A DNA stretch of 17,309 nt from JBBPYC01 sp038200275 (GTDB lineage Bacteria > Pseudomonadota > Gammaproteobacteria > Burkholderiales > Burkholderiaceae_C): contig JBBPYC010000039.1 of NCBI GenBank assembly GCA_038200275.1, positions 1 through 17,309 of the forward strand. The letters run 5' to 3'. Positions within the stretch are counted from its first letter, which is position 1, and each line of letters begins with the position of its first letter. The translations under genes were made by a program, and so were the position numbers. The notes under the pieces are model-generated. The model ran no database searches. It saw nothing but the letters and a program-made list of their open reading frames with translations, and had not been told where the DNA came from. Positions 1 to 7,063 of the stretch are shown here, one piece after another.

Positions 1-1238
1 GGATGCGCCATCGCACCATGGAGCACGTAATGACCCTTGGCCTGCATGAACGCCGCGATGCGTGCCCACACCCAAGCGGACAGCTCCAGATCCTCGTGCA
101 GCCACTGAAGCACCTGCGCGTGCCATCGCTGCTTCGGCATGTGCGGCGGTCGCAGCGGAAGGCTCGCGAGCCAAGCCGCAAGGCCGAGCGCCGGAATCGC
201 GCTTTGCGGTGAGGGTGCCAAGACCTGGACAGGACTCATCCAGGCGATGCTCCAGCCCAGCGCCGCAGCGGTGCTGCTGTCCATTGAGGCGCACGAGGCG
301 GTCAACCCGGTAGTCAGCAGCGGTCGCCAGCGACCTGCCTCGCATGCTTGCTGGGCGGTGCCAAACAGTCGGAGCCGGGCGTCCCTCAAGACCTGCTCGC
401 ACTGAGCGAACCGCCGCCCGAAGTGAGGCCATTGGTTTCGGTCATGGCCGACGACGAAGCGTTCGGTAACGGGAAGGTCTGGCATATCGAAGCGCGGTGG
501 CGGACGTCGCGTCAGCAGCTGCACCGTCAATGGTGGCGGTGCATCGAACAGCCGGTTCACCAGCATGAGCGGATCAGGCCGAGCTGCTGTCGAGGGCGCC
601 GTCGCTGCCGCAAACCGGCCCTCGTCCCGTGTTTGACGTGAAGGCCATTCGTCTGCGGTGAGGTGTCTGACGTATGTCCCCCACCTGCCGAGCAGCCGGG
701 CCGATCGCCGATCGAGCAGCAGGCAACGGCCCGCTTGCCGGCTCAGGGCCGGTACCCAGTCGATGCCGCAACGGGCGCACTGCAACGGATGAGAGGCAAG
801 ATCGTGCCCAATCGCATAGGGCACCGGTGCGGCGCATTGCCTGCAACCCGTTCGCAGCCGCAGGCAGTGCAGCGGGCAGCGCTCGACGTGCAGCGACTGG
901 AACCACGCGGCGTGGAAGCCGAGCTCGAGACAGCTGGGACACCACCTCAGCCGATCGCACACGCTGCTCGATCTTCGTTCGACGCCAAAACCCGCATGCA
1001 CATCGTCAATCGTGATCTCAAGCACCGAAGCCAGCACCAGCACGTTCCATTGGTCCACCTGGCGCAGATCGAGAGTTGCTGTGCCACCGCTATCCAGTGC
1101 GAACAGTGAGATGAGTGATGCAATTGAGAGACGGTTGCACAGCGAGAACTTCGACAGCCGCATCCACATCGACTCGCTGTCGCTGCTCCATTCGGGCCGG
1201 GCGGTGTAGCGCCAGCTATTGGGCTGCCACCCGGTCAC
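1..1238 (-). CDS. tniQ: TniQ/TnsD-family transposition target-selection protein (C-terminus beyond window)
   Basis: The frame is open from a GTG at 1238 to the window edge, at least 412 residues, so the end of the gene is not seen. TniQ/TnsD proteins recruit the transposase-regulator complex to the target site. An N-terminal zinc-binding module is visible: RWCPSC (Cys100, Cys103), then CPLHC (Cys121, His124), GCRQC (Cys132, Cys135) and CARCG (Cys154, Cys157), with the usual W and LELGF residues between them. The GTG start overlaps the TGA stop of the tnsC gene (GTGA), which implies translational coupling and supports this start; no ATG is available nearby. The position after tnsC matches tniQ/tnsD. 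Whether it is a short TniQ (about 400 aa, Tn5053 or CRISPR-associated type) or a longer TnsD-like protein cannot be decided without the C-terminus. Confidence 0.85.
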   Translation of the reverse strand, partial: MTGWQPNSWRYTARPEWSSDSESMWMRLSKFSLCNRLSIASLISLFALDSGGTATLDLRQVDQWNVLVLASVLEITIDDVHAGFGVERRSSSVCDRLRWCPSCLELGFHAAWFQSLHVERCPLHCLRLRTGCRQCAAPVPYAIGHDLASHPLQCARCGIDWVPALSRQAGRCLLLDRRSARLLGRWGTYVRHLTADEWPSRQTRDEGRFAAATAPSTAARPDPLMLVNRLFDAPPPLTVQLLTRRPPPRFDMPDLPVTERFVVGHDRNQWPHFGRRFAQCEQVLRDARLRLFGTAQQACEAGRWRPLLTTGLTASCASMDSSTAAALGWSIAWMSPVQVLAPSPQSAIPALGLAAWLASLPLRPPHMPKQRWHAQVLQWLHEDLELSAWVWARIAAFMQAKGHYVLHGAMAH

Positions 1239-2224
1239 CGGCTGGTGATGGCCGTCAGCATCATCGGCCGCGCCGCATGGCGCGCCATCACATAGCGGCT
1301 GCGCTCGACCATCTGCGACCAGAACGCGGCGTCGAAGACGAGCGTCTCCGCGTCGCGTTCCATGCTCATCAACAGCGCCGCCTCGATCGCTGCGGTGAAG
1401 TACTTCATCGGGATCTCGACCGCGCCCTCGATCCCCGCCTTGACGTGAGCCTCCTCGAACGCTGCCCACAGCCGCGGACCGGATTCGACCAGCCGCAGCC
1501 CGGCGGCGTGCGCTCGCGGCACACAAAAGCGCGTGTAGCTCCAGCCCGATCCGGCCGGATACTCGCCCAAGTCGTAGGCGCCGAGTACTGCCGTGCAGGC
1601 GGCCATCGATGCGATGCCGCCAAAGGCGAGTTCTTCCACCATGAAGCGCGCAACGATCTGCTCCTTGTCCTGCGCCTGGAACGCCGACTTCTGGGCCAGC
1701 AACTGCGCCTGGCCCACCAGGAACGTGAAGAGCCGCAGCTCGTTGTGCTCCAGCTCGTCGTGCAGGTCGCGCAGCCACTCGTATTCGATCTCGCGCAGGT
1801 TCTGCGCTTCATCGGCGAACAGCACGATCCGGTCGTCGCCGGCTCGGTCGGCGACTTGCCGCAGCTTGTGAATGAGCCGACCACGCAGCGCCGCCTTCGA
1901 GGCTCCCGCCTGTGCCGGGTGTAGGGCCGCGTGCAACAGGCTGGAGAAAAACGAGTTCTCCGATGGCACCTGTGATCGCGTGCAGCGAATCTTGTAGACC
2001 GACAGCTTCGGATAGCGCTGCTCAAGATCGCGGCGCATGAACTCAATGGCGTAGCTCTTGCCCATCCTCGGCCGGCCATGAACGAGGGCGCCGCTGATGT
2101 AGAGGAACAGGCATTCGTCGACGAGCGTGCGCAGGGCGGCGATGGAGGGCGTCGGCACCCGGTAGCTGCGGCGCCTGAGCGGGTGCTCGTCCAAGGGCGC
2201 GGGGCGTTGCAGATCCTTGGACAT
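1235..2224 (-). CDS. tnsC: AAA+ transposition regulator, TnsC/TniB family
   Basis: A 329-residue P-loop ATPase that in Tn7/Tn5053-type systems assembles on DNA and links the target selector to the transposase. Walker A is GRPRMGKS at residues 50-57, and Walker B is IVLFADEAQ with Asp138-Glu139. The Walker B DEAQ form is typical of the TniB/TnsC group. The length is close to TniB (about 300 aa) and well below Tn7 TnsC (about 555 aa), so this is the compact type. The ATG at 2224 lies 8 bp after the tnsB stop. A much longer upstream frame exists but is an antisense/alternate-frame artefact over tnsB. The stop overlaps the tniQ GTG start. Family assignment is firm; biochemical role is by homology. 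Confidence 0.9.
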   Translation of the reverse strand: MSKDLQRPAPLDEHPLRRRSYRVPTPSIAALRTLVDECLFLYISGALVHGRPRMGKSYAIEFMRRDLEQRYPKLSVYKIRCTRSQVPSENSFFSSLLHAALHPAQAGASKAALRGRLIHKLRQVADRAGDDRIVLFADEAQNLREIEYEWLRDLHDELEHNELRLFTFLVGQAQLLAQKSAFQAQDKEQIVARFMVEELAFGGIASMAACTAVLGAYDLGEYPAGSGWSYTRFCVPRAHAAGLRLVESGPRLWAAFEEAHVKAGIEGAVEIPMKYFTAAIEAALLMSMERDAETLVFDAAFWSQMVERSRYVMARHAARPMMLTAITSR

Positions 2225-2232
2225 CGCAGCCT

Positions 2233-4095
2233 TCAGAAGTTCTGAACCTTGAGATCGCTGAGGTCGATCGGGACCGCAGGTGCAGCTGGGGGAGCGGCTG
2301 CGGGAGCACGAACTGGGGGTGTCGTCCCGATGCCGACCTGTCCGAGCTGCAGCGCCACCGTCCCCTGCCGGAGGCTGCGCCGACCCATGGCGCGGCGCTG
2401 CGCCTGGGCGAACAGCTGAACTGGATCCTGCTCGCCGGCGAACCGAAGCCGGCCCAGCCGACGCTCGCGCAGGATGTGCTTGCGCAGCCGCAGCGTGTGG
2501 CGGCTGTAGCGCCAGCCTTCGAGCACTGCCAGGCGTCCCAGGTCGGCGCCGCTGGGCAGATAGGCCCACGCTTCGCGCATGTCGTCGGGGCGCAGGTAGA
2601 CGCGAATCTCCTGCCCTACGAGTCCAGGGCTGCGCTGCAATACCTCGCTGCTGTAGCGTGCGCCGTAGAGGCTCACGTACGGAGCGACGCCCCGCGCCAT
2701 GCTGCCGCGCACGGTCGACAGATGCGCCGGCTGCAGCTGGTGCAGTCGTCCTCGCAGCAGCGAGGGCAGGGTGCGCACCGGCACTGGGCTGTGCTCGACC
2801 GCCAGCTGTAGCGCCTCCAGCGGCGTGCGGCCATTGAGCCCGTCGTGCGGCGTGGCATGGTAGTTCGCGATGCTCGCGTCGAGCAGCTCCTCGAGTTCGG
2901 GCAGCGTCACCAGCAGCGCAACCGGCACCTTGCGGCCGCGCTTGCCTGCCGGATCGGTCGGGCTGCGACCGGTCGTGCCGGCCACCTTGCTCGTCAGGCG
3001 CTCGGCGAGCGTGCCGAAGAAGCGTTCGATGTAGGGCCGCACCGTCGGCTCGCCGATCGGCCCTGCTTCCATGCGGCAGCCGACAAAGCGGCAAAGCGGC
3101 TCGAAGGTGTCCTCGGTGAGATGCGAGGCGGCGTTATCGACCTTGAGCACGTCCCAGCACGCATAGGCGAGATCAGGCAGCACGTCGGTGACGAAGCCCG
3201 CGCCGGACCGATAGGCGAGGCCCAGGGTTGTGAAGGCCTCGCGCCGGCGCCGCGGGCGCAGCGCTTCCTGGATCGCAACGAGGACATCATGGCGGTCGTA
3301 CTCGGCCGCCGGCACCAAGTGCCAGCCGAGCACGACTCGGGTGCACACGTCGATGAGCGTGATGACGAACAACCGCTCGCTCTCGAGGTCGACCGCGATG
3401 CCCGAAGCATCGATGAACCGCACCCGCACCCGCAGGTCGAGCTTGTGGCCGTCGAGCTCGACGACGGCAAACGGCCGGCTGGTTGCATCCCAGGCCTGGT
3501 CACGGCGTGGTGGCCGCAGCGCAACGCGTGACTCAAGACGCCGGCGCACCCAGATGGCCAGCGATCGGTAGCCCGCACCTTCTTGGTTGAACGGGTAATC
3601 GCGCATCGCAAGGCCGGCCTGTCGGCAGGCGGCCAGAAGCTTGTCATGCACGCCGCGCAGGCCGTGCAGGCGGTCGGTCGACGACAGGCTGAGCGCGCCG
3701 CCGGCGATCTCGCGCTCGACGATGCGGGCCAGCTGCGGCAGCCGTTCGAAGAGTTGCCCCATGGCACCGGTGAGGCCGCCAGGGGTCGTGCGGCGCAGCG
3801 CGGGCGCCGTGCGGCGGTAGCGGCGGGCACGGGCGTGCGGGATCAGCGCCCGCAGCCCCTGGATGCGGCCGTCGGGGTGTGGAATGAGGCAGCGCTCGAT
3901 GAGTCGGCGCAGGGTGCTGCGGTCAAGATGCAGGCTGCGCTCGACTTCGGCGAGGGAGGCGCCTGCCAAGTAGGCACGCACGGCTTCTTCGCGCTGCAGG
4001 TAGACGGCGCGATCATCCGCGTCAAGCGCGCTCGCATCGACACCTGGCCAAGTCGCCGGGTCGGTCAGCGGCTCGGGGATCTCACTGCGGCGCAT
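2233..4095 (-). CDS. tnsB: DDE-type transposase, TnsB/TniA family
   Basis: A 620-residue rve-fold transposase expected to bind the transposon ends and carry out 3'-end strand transfer. An N-terminal helix-turn-helix is visible at about residues 46-68 (SLAEVERSLHLDRSTLRRL). The catalytic core has all three acidic residues: Asp215 (VELDGH), Asp320 (KVDNAASH) and Glu357 (RPYIERFFGTL), with 36 residues between the second and third. The C-terminal part carries the basic, Arg-rich region usual for Mu/TnsB-type proteins. The ATG at 4095 (MRRSEIPEP) is chosen because it gives the short 14-bp overlap with the end of the tnsA-like gene; an in-frame start at 4179 would overlap by almost 100 bp. All motifs are intact, so the element could still be active. 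Confidence 0.93.
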   Translation of the reverse strand: MRRSEIPEPLTDPATWPGVDASALDADDRAVYLQREEAVRAYLAGASLAEVERSLHLDRSTLRRLIERCLIPHPDGRIQGLRALIPHARARRYRRTAPALRRTTPGGLTGAMGQLFERLPQLARIVEREIAGGALSLSSTDRLHGLRGVHDKLLAACRQAGLAMRDYPFNQEGAGYRSLAIWVRRRLESRVALRPPRRDQAWDATSRPFAVVELDGHKLDLRVRVRFIDASGIAVDLESERLFVITLIDVCTRVVLGWHLVPAAEYDRHDVLVAIQEALRPRRRREAFTTLGLAYRSGAGFVTDVLPDLAYACWDVLKVDNAASHLTEDTFEPLCRFVGCRMEAGPIGEPTVRPYIERFFGTLAERLTSKVAGTTGRSPTDPAGKRGRKVPVALLVTLPELEELLDASIANYHATPHDGLNGRTPLEALQLAVEHSPVPVRTLPSLLRGRLHQLQPAHLSTVRGSMARGVAPYVSLYGARYSSEVLQRSPGLVGQEIRVYLRPDDMREAWAYLPSGADLGRLAVLEGWRYSRHTLRLRKHILRERRLGRLRFAGEQDPVQLFAQAQRRAMGRRSLRQGTVALQLGQVGIGTTPPVRAPAAAPPAAPAVPIDLSDLKVQNF

Positions 4096-4717
4096 GGGGC
4101 GTGCGCCAAGGGCAGCGTGCCACCCGGGTCTGTCGGCCCCAGGGCTGCACGAGCAGATCAGCGCTGATGAGCAGTCCACCGTGCAGGCCGATGATCACGG
4201 CGGTGCGCACGAGGACGGGATCGAGGTGGGCGAAGTACCGCTCGGCATCTTCAAAGCTGGCTTCTTGATCAAAGAATTCGGCAACGGTCTCGCGCAAGCT
4301 TGCGGTGTCGAGCGAAATCGTCATGCTCAGGTAGGGCAGCAGCGCCAGCCAGTTCTGGATCCACACCCGATGACGGTCAAGCTCAGCTGCGGCAACGAAT
4401 CGCACGTCAGGGCCTTGTGCCGGGGGGGCCAACTCACCGGCGCTGGTTGACAGCTCGTCTGCCAGGATCAGCCGTAACGGCTCACCGTCACGCACGGCCC
4501 AGAAGTCGGGCGGGGACTGCGGCGCTAGATCACCCGGCCAGCTTGGCCGCTCGCAGTATCGAGTCACGCCGGGATGCGCTTCAAGCATCGCCCAAAGACG
4601 CAGCTGCCTCCTGCTATTGAGCACCATGGTGCGGCCGAGCTTGGGCGCCCACAGGTGATGGAGTGTCTGGCCACGCAGGCGCTGCAGAGGCAACGCGGCC
4701 GGCTCAAGCACGGACAA
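4082..4717 (-). CDS. tnsA: TnsA-like endonuclease-fold protein, probably catalytically defective
   Basis: About 211 residues, first gene of the operon and nearest the transposon end, where TnsA sits in Tn7-like elements. In cut-and-paste Tn7 relatives TnsA nicks the 5' ends. The usual TnsA core reads S-x-x-E, then (T)PDF, then E-x-K. Here the matching stretch reads SRRQ (Gln38), PPDF (Asp71) and LILADE (residues 83-88), so the first Glu is Gln and the terminal Glu-x-Lys is absent. The remaining pattern (AHPGVTRYCERP, residues 47-58) fits TnsA_N spacing. No ATG is near the N-terminus. TTG at 4717, with AGGA just upstream, or GTG at 4711 are the candidates; the first ATG is residue 31. The alignment was done by eye, so the identity is moderately sure and the loss of activity is an inference. 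Confidence 0.7.
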   Translation of the reverse strand: MSVLEPAALPLQRLRGQTLHHLWAPKLGRTMVLNSRRQLRLWAMLEAHPGVTRYCERPSWPGDLAPQSPPDFWAVRDGEPLRLILADELSTSAGELAPPAQGPDVRFVAAAELDRHRVWIQNWLALLPYLSMTISLDTASLRETVAEFFDQEASFEDAERYFAHLDPVLVRTAVIIGLHGGLLISADLLVQPWGRQTRVARCPWRTPHAPQ

Positions 4718-4883
4718 TGTCCTGGACTCGCATAAGTGGCGAATTTAATGCAAATTCTACTCAGAGTGGCAACTTTACCGGAATCCGGAGTGTGGGTAAA
4801 TCTGCCACAGCCGACCTCAATCTACCCTGCTGCTCCCAGGAAGAGCAAGGGAGGAGGGGGTGGCAGCCTTACTGCGTTTGACA
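4718..4883 (-). repeat. Transposon terminal region with four TnsB-type binding motifs
   Basis: A 12-bp motif GTGGC-N3-YTTA occurs four times: plus strand 4736-4747 (GTGGCGAATTTA), plus 4766-4777 (GTGGCAACTTTA), minus 4808-4797 (GTGGCAGATTTA) and plus 4860-4871 (GTGGCAGCCTTA). The last copy lies 12 bp inside the proposed terminus at 4883. Tn7-like ends carry several transposase-binding sites of this kind between the TGT tip and the first gene. One copy is inverted relative to the other three. The copy at 4736-4747 is about 20 bp from the tnsA start, so transposase binding may also repress the operon, as reported for related elements. The repeats are directly seen; their role is inferred. Confidence 0.7.
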
Positions 4884-6225
4884 CCAGTGACAGCAAGCCA
4901 AGACACGCCCGGTAGCCGTGCTCGGGGTGGCGCCGCTCTTCGATCAAGCGCGCGACCAAGCGACCGGTGGCCACGCCGATGCTCTGCCCCCAATGCACCA
5001 GCCGCTCGGGCGTCCATTCGAGGTGGGCTCGGTGTGCCGCCGGCAGGTGCGCCACGACGGTCGTGAAGCCGCCCTTGTGCGCGCTGCGCTGATGGGCAGC
5101 GACACGCTGACCGCGGTGCAGCAGTTCGACTCCGTGCTCGGTAATGCGCGCCTCCAGCAACAGACCCACCAGGTTCTGGGGCACGCTGTAGCGATGGCCA
5201 TCGACTTCGACGTGGTGGTCGATGTGCACCCGCACACTCTTGAAGGCGGCCCACTCCCACGGCTGCAGCGGCAGCGCCTGCAAGGCAGGCGCATCCAAAT
5301 CGGCGAAGACGCTCGCACGGCTGCCGGGCAGCTTCTAGAATGATTTGCTGTTCAGGCGCTCGAGCAACGGCTCGATCGCCTCGTTGACATCGTCCACTGT
5401 CGCGAAGCGCTGATGGCGCAGGCGCATGAGGATCCAGCGCTCGACCACCTGAACGGCCGATTCCACCTTGGCCTTGTCCTGCGGGTGACGAGGCCGCGCC
5501 GGCAGCACGGAAGTGCCGTAGTGGCGTGCGAAGTCCTCCACCGTCTCGTTGGCCCGGGGTTCATAACGGTTCGGGCTCGCGATCATCGCGCGCGGGTTGT
5601 CTGGCACGATCAGTTGGGGCACGCCGCCGATGAAGCTCAGGGCGCGGGCGCAGCCCTGGAGCCAGTCGGCCATGGTCTCGCGCGGCGTTGCGCAGGCGAA
5701 GGTGTAGCTGGAGGCGCCGAGCGCGGCCACGAAGATGTGGGCCCGATTCCCATCGGCGAGTTCGACCGTCGGGCCGGCGTAGTCGACGAAGAGCTTCTCG
5801 CCGGCGCGGTGGATCTGGCGCATCGAACGCTTCAGCCGCAGCGCATACCGCCGATACCGCTCGCAGAACTGGCTGTAGCGGTAGGTGGGTTGGTCCGGGT
5901 GGGCGGCGACGTATTCATCCCAGAGCAGCATGAGGGTCATGCCTTTACGTCGTAGTTCCTGATGGGTGCGGCCGTAGTCGGGCAGCACGTAGTGGGTCGG
6001 CCGGTCCAGTCGGCCCTGCACGACACGGCGTTCCAGGCCGGTGTCGCTCAGGGTCTGGATGGTGGCCCAGTCCAAGCCGGCGGCAGCGGCCAGACTGACG
6101 TACTTGGCCACGACGCCCTTGGAGATGCCCAGGGATGCCGCGATCCGCTCATGGGAGAGGTGGGCTTGGAGTTTGAGACGTAAGACGTCTCTGATCTTGC
6201 GCATGTTGATCCTTGGTGCGGGCAT
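4884..6225 (-). pseudogene. istA: IstA, IS21-family transposase (amber codon, 3' truncated)
   Basis: DDE transposase of an IS21-type element. It starts at ATG 6225 (MPAPRINMRKIRDVLRLK), which has GGAG 9 nt upstream; an earlier TTG at 6240 is less likely. The N-terminal helix-turn-helix (HLSHERIAASLGISKGVVAKYV) and the three catalytic stretches KLFVDYAGP, LIVPDNPRA and KAKVESAVQVVERW are present. Codon 297 (5337-5335) is TAG in the stretch NSKSF-stop-KLPGSRASVFADLDAP. Related proteins often have Gln or Lys here, so a CAG to TAG change is likely. The same frame continues with convincing IstA sequence (HIDHHVEVDGHRYSVP) until about 4884, then changes to unrelated residues at the transposon terminus. 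The gene is therefore broken twice: by a nonsense codon and by insertion. Confidence 0.88.
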
Positions 6226-6300
6226 GCCTGTCTCCGGCAAAAGCCGGCGAGGCTACCCCGCATGGGGTGGATGAAATGCGCAACACCAACACGCTGACAT

Positions 6301-6321
6301 ACGCCAGCGTTCCGCTGGCGT
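6301..6321. repeat. Perfect hairpin upstream of istA
   Basis: The arms ACGCCAGC and GCTGGCGT flank a 5-nt loop GTTCC. It lies between the istA start and the terminal repeats of the IS21 element. There is no T-tract, so it is not a typical intrinsic terminator. It might still shield istA from outside transcription. Confidence 0.5.
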
Positions 6322-6465
6322 GACCGACGATTCCGGCATCGTGACCGGCGATTCCGGACTGGCCGGAAATCGGTCACGTTGAGCCCGGAATGAGCGGTCA
6401 CGTTCGATCGGAATGCTCGGTCACGATGGGCCGGAATGAGCGGTCACGATGGGCCGGAATACCCA
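6319..6465. repeat. IS21-end multiple repeats, 23-bp period
   Basis: CGGAATGNNCGGTCACG occurs at 6386-6402, 6409-6425 and 6432-6448, and CGGAAT again at 6455-6460, an exact 23-bp spacing. A shorter variant (CCGGAAATCGGTCACG) is at 6363-6378. Two inverted copies of the same motif (CGTGACCGRCGATTCCGG) are at 6319-6336 and 6340-6357. IS21-family ends contain several such repeats, to which IstA binds. The repeats end at the junction with IS630 sequence. Confidence 0.75.
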
Positions 6466-6735
6466 GTCATCATGGACAACCTCGGCTCGCACAAAGTCTG
6501 CGGGGTGCGCCAAGCCATCGAGGCCGCGGGCGCGCAATTGCGGTACTTGCCGCCTTACAGCCCCGACATGAATCCTATCGAACAAGTGTTTGCCAAGCTC
6601 AAGACGCTGTTGCGACGAACGGCCGCCCGCACCCAGGAGTCGCTCTGGAGCGCTACCGGAGCCCTGCTCGACTGCTTCTCGCCCGCCGAATGCGCCAACT
6701 ACATCCGCCACTGCGGCTATGGCAGCTCAGCGTGA
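6466..6735 (+). pseudogene. IS630-family transposase, C-terminal fragment
   Basis: Ninety codons of the C-terminal half of an IS630/Tc1-mariner-type DDE transposase. VIMDNLGSHK contains the second catalytic Asp and YLPPYSPDMNPIEQVFAKLK the final Glu, followed by the typical tail ending CGYGSSA and TGA. The N-terminal half and the first catalytic Asp are absent because the IS21 element lies directly upstream. An in-frame start at 6436 lies inside the IS21 repeats and is not native. The TGAAATGGCTC after the stop, followed by TA at 6744-6745, resembles an IS630 tip next to its TA target; that boundary is inference. Confidence 0.85.
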
Positions 6736-6745
6736 AATGGCTCTA

Positions 6746-7063
6746 GCCAACCTGCGCGATGCCATTGAGCGGCTGCTGCTGCGCTGCACGCCGCAGATGA
6801 GAAAGGCGGCACAGGAGGCAAGCGAGGGTAAGTGATCAATAGACCCCGCCGTTACGCTCGCAAGGCCAGCATGATGCGGCGAACCAAGTGGCGCGTTGGT
6901 TCCGAGTGTCAGGCTGCGGCCAAGTCGATCGACCAGGGCAGCAACGCGTCGAGGTCACGGTGGAGAAGCGAATGCCTGAAAGTCGCCATTCAGCCCTCCA
7001 GGCCCGACGGGAGTTGCTTCGCACGAGCGCGCCCAGCGGCTTGGGCATCAACTGATGCGCCTT
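6746..7063. other. Gene-poor scar region with possible IS66 remnant
   Basis: This stretch separates the IS630 tail from the serine hydrolase. At 6746-6835 a plus-strand frame reads ANLRDAIERLLLRCTPQ and stops at TGA; it could be the tail of a gene interrupted by IS630, but I do not recognise it. From about 6829 the sequence GTAAGTGATC resembles the GTAAG tips of IS66-type elements. At 6989-6909 on the minus strand a 26-codon frame ends in DLDALLPWSIDLAAA, reminiscent of the LLPW end of IS66 TnpC. Both readings are weak. Nothing here looks like an intact gene. Confidence 0.35.

Larger units (their letters stand above)
1..4883 (-). mobile_element. Tn7/Tn5053-like transposon, one end plus tnsABC-tniQ operon (partial)
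   Basis: Four consecutive minus-strand genes match the core transposition module of Tn7-like elements: TnsA-like, DDE transposase, AAA+ regulator and TniQ. The outer end is placed at 4883, where the minus strand reads TGTCAAACGCAG, a TGTCA start like those of Tn5053/Tn402-type ends. At this point the reading frame of IS21 istA stops resembling IstA (after the GYRACLGLLSL stretch). The 165 bp between the terminus and tnsA hold four copies of a 12-bp motif. The other end and any cargo lie outside the window to the left. A 5-bp target duplication would start with CCAGT at 4884-4888; it cannot be checked here. Gene content is directly seen; the exact terminus is inference. Confidence 0.82.
4884..6465 (-). 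mobile_element. IS21-family element, truncated by the Tn7-like transposon
   Basis: An istA-like gene and a terminal region with several copies of a 23-bp repeat identify an IS21-family element read on the minus strand. Its outer end is placed at 6465 (minus strand TGGGTATTCCGG), directly against the codons VIMDNLGSHK of an IS630 transposase. The other half of the element, including istB, is missing from the window because the Tn7-like transposon starts inside istA at 4883. It may continue on the far side of that transposon. Confidence 0.8.

Noticed and set aside
2225..3094. Upstream extension of the tnsC frame to 3094
   Set aside because: It lies entirely within tnsB in another frame and has arginine-rich shadow composition; the ATG at 2224 sits 8 bp after tnsB and starts the conserved sequence.
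1..4883. CRISPR-associated transposon
   Set aside because: No CRISPR repeat or cas gene is in the visible part; the operon alone does not distinguish it. It is kept only as an open question for the left flank.
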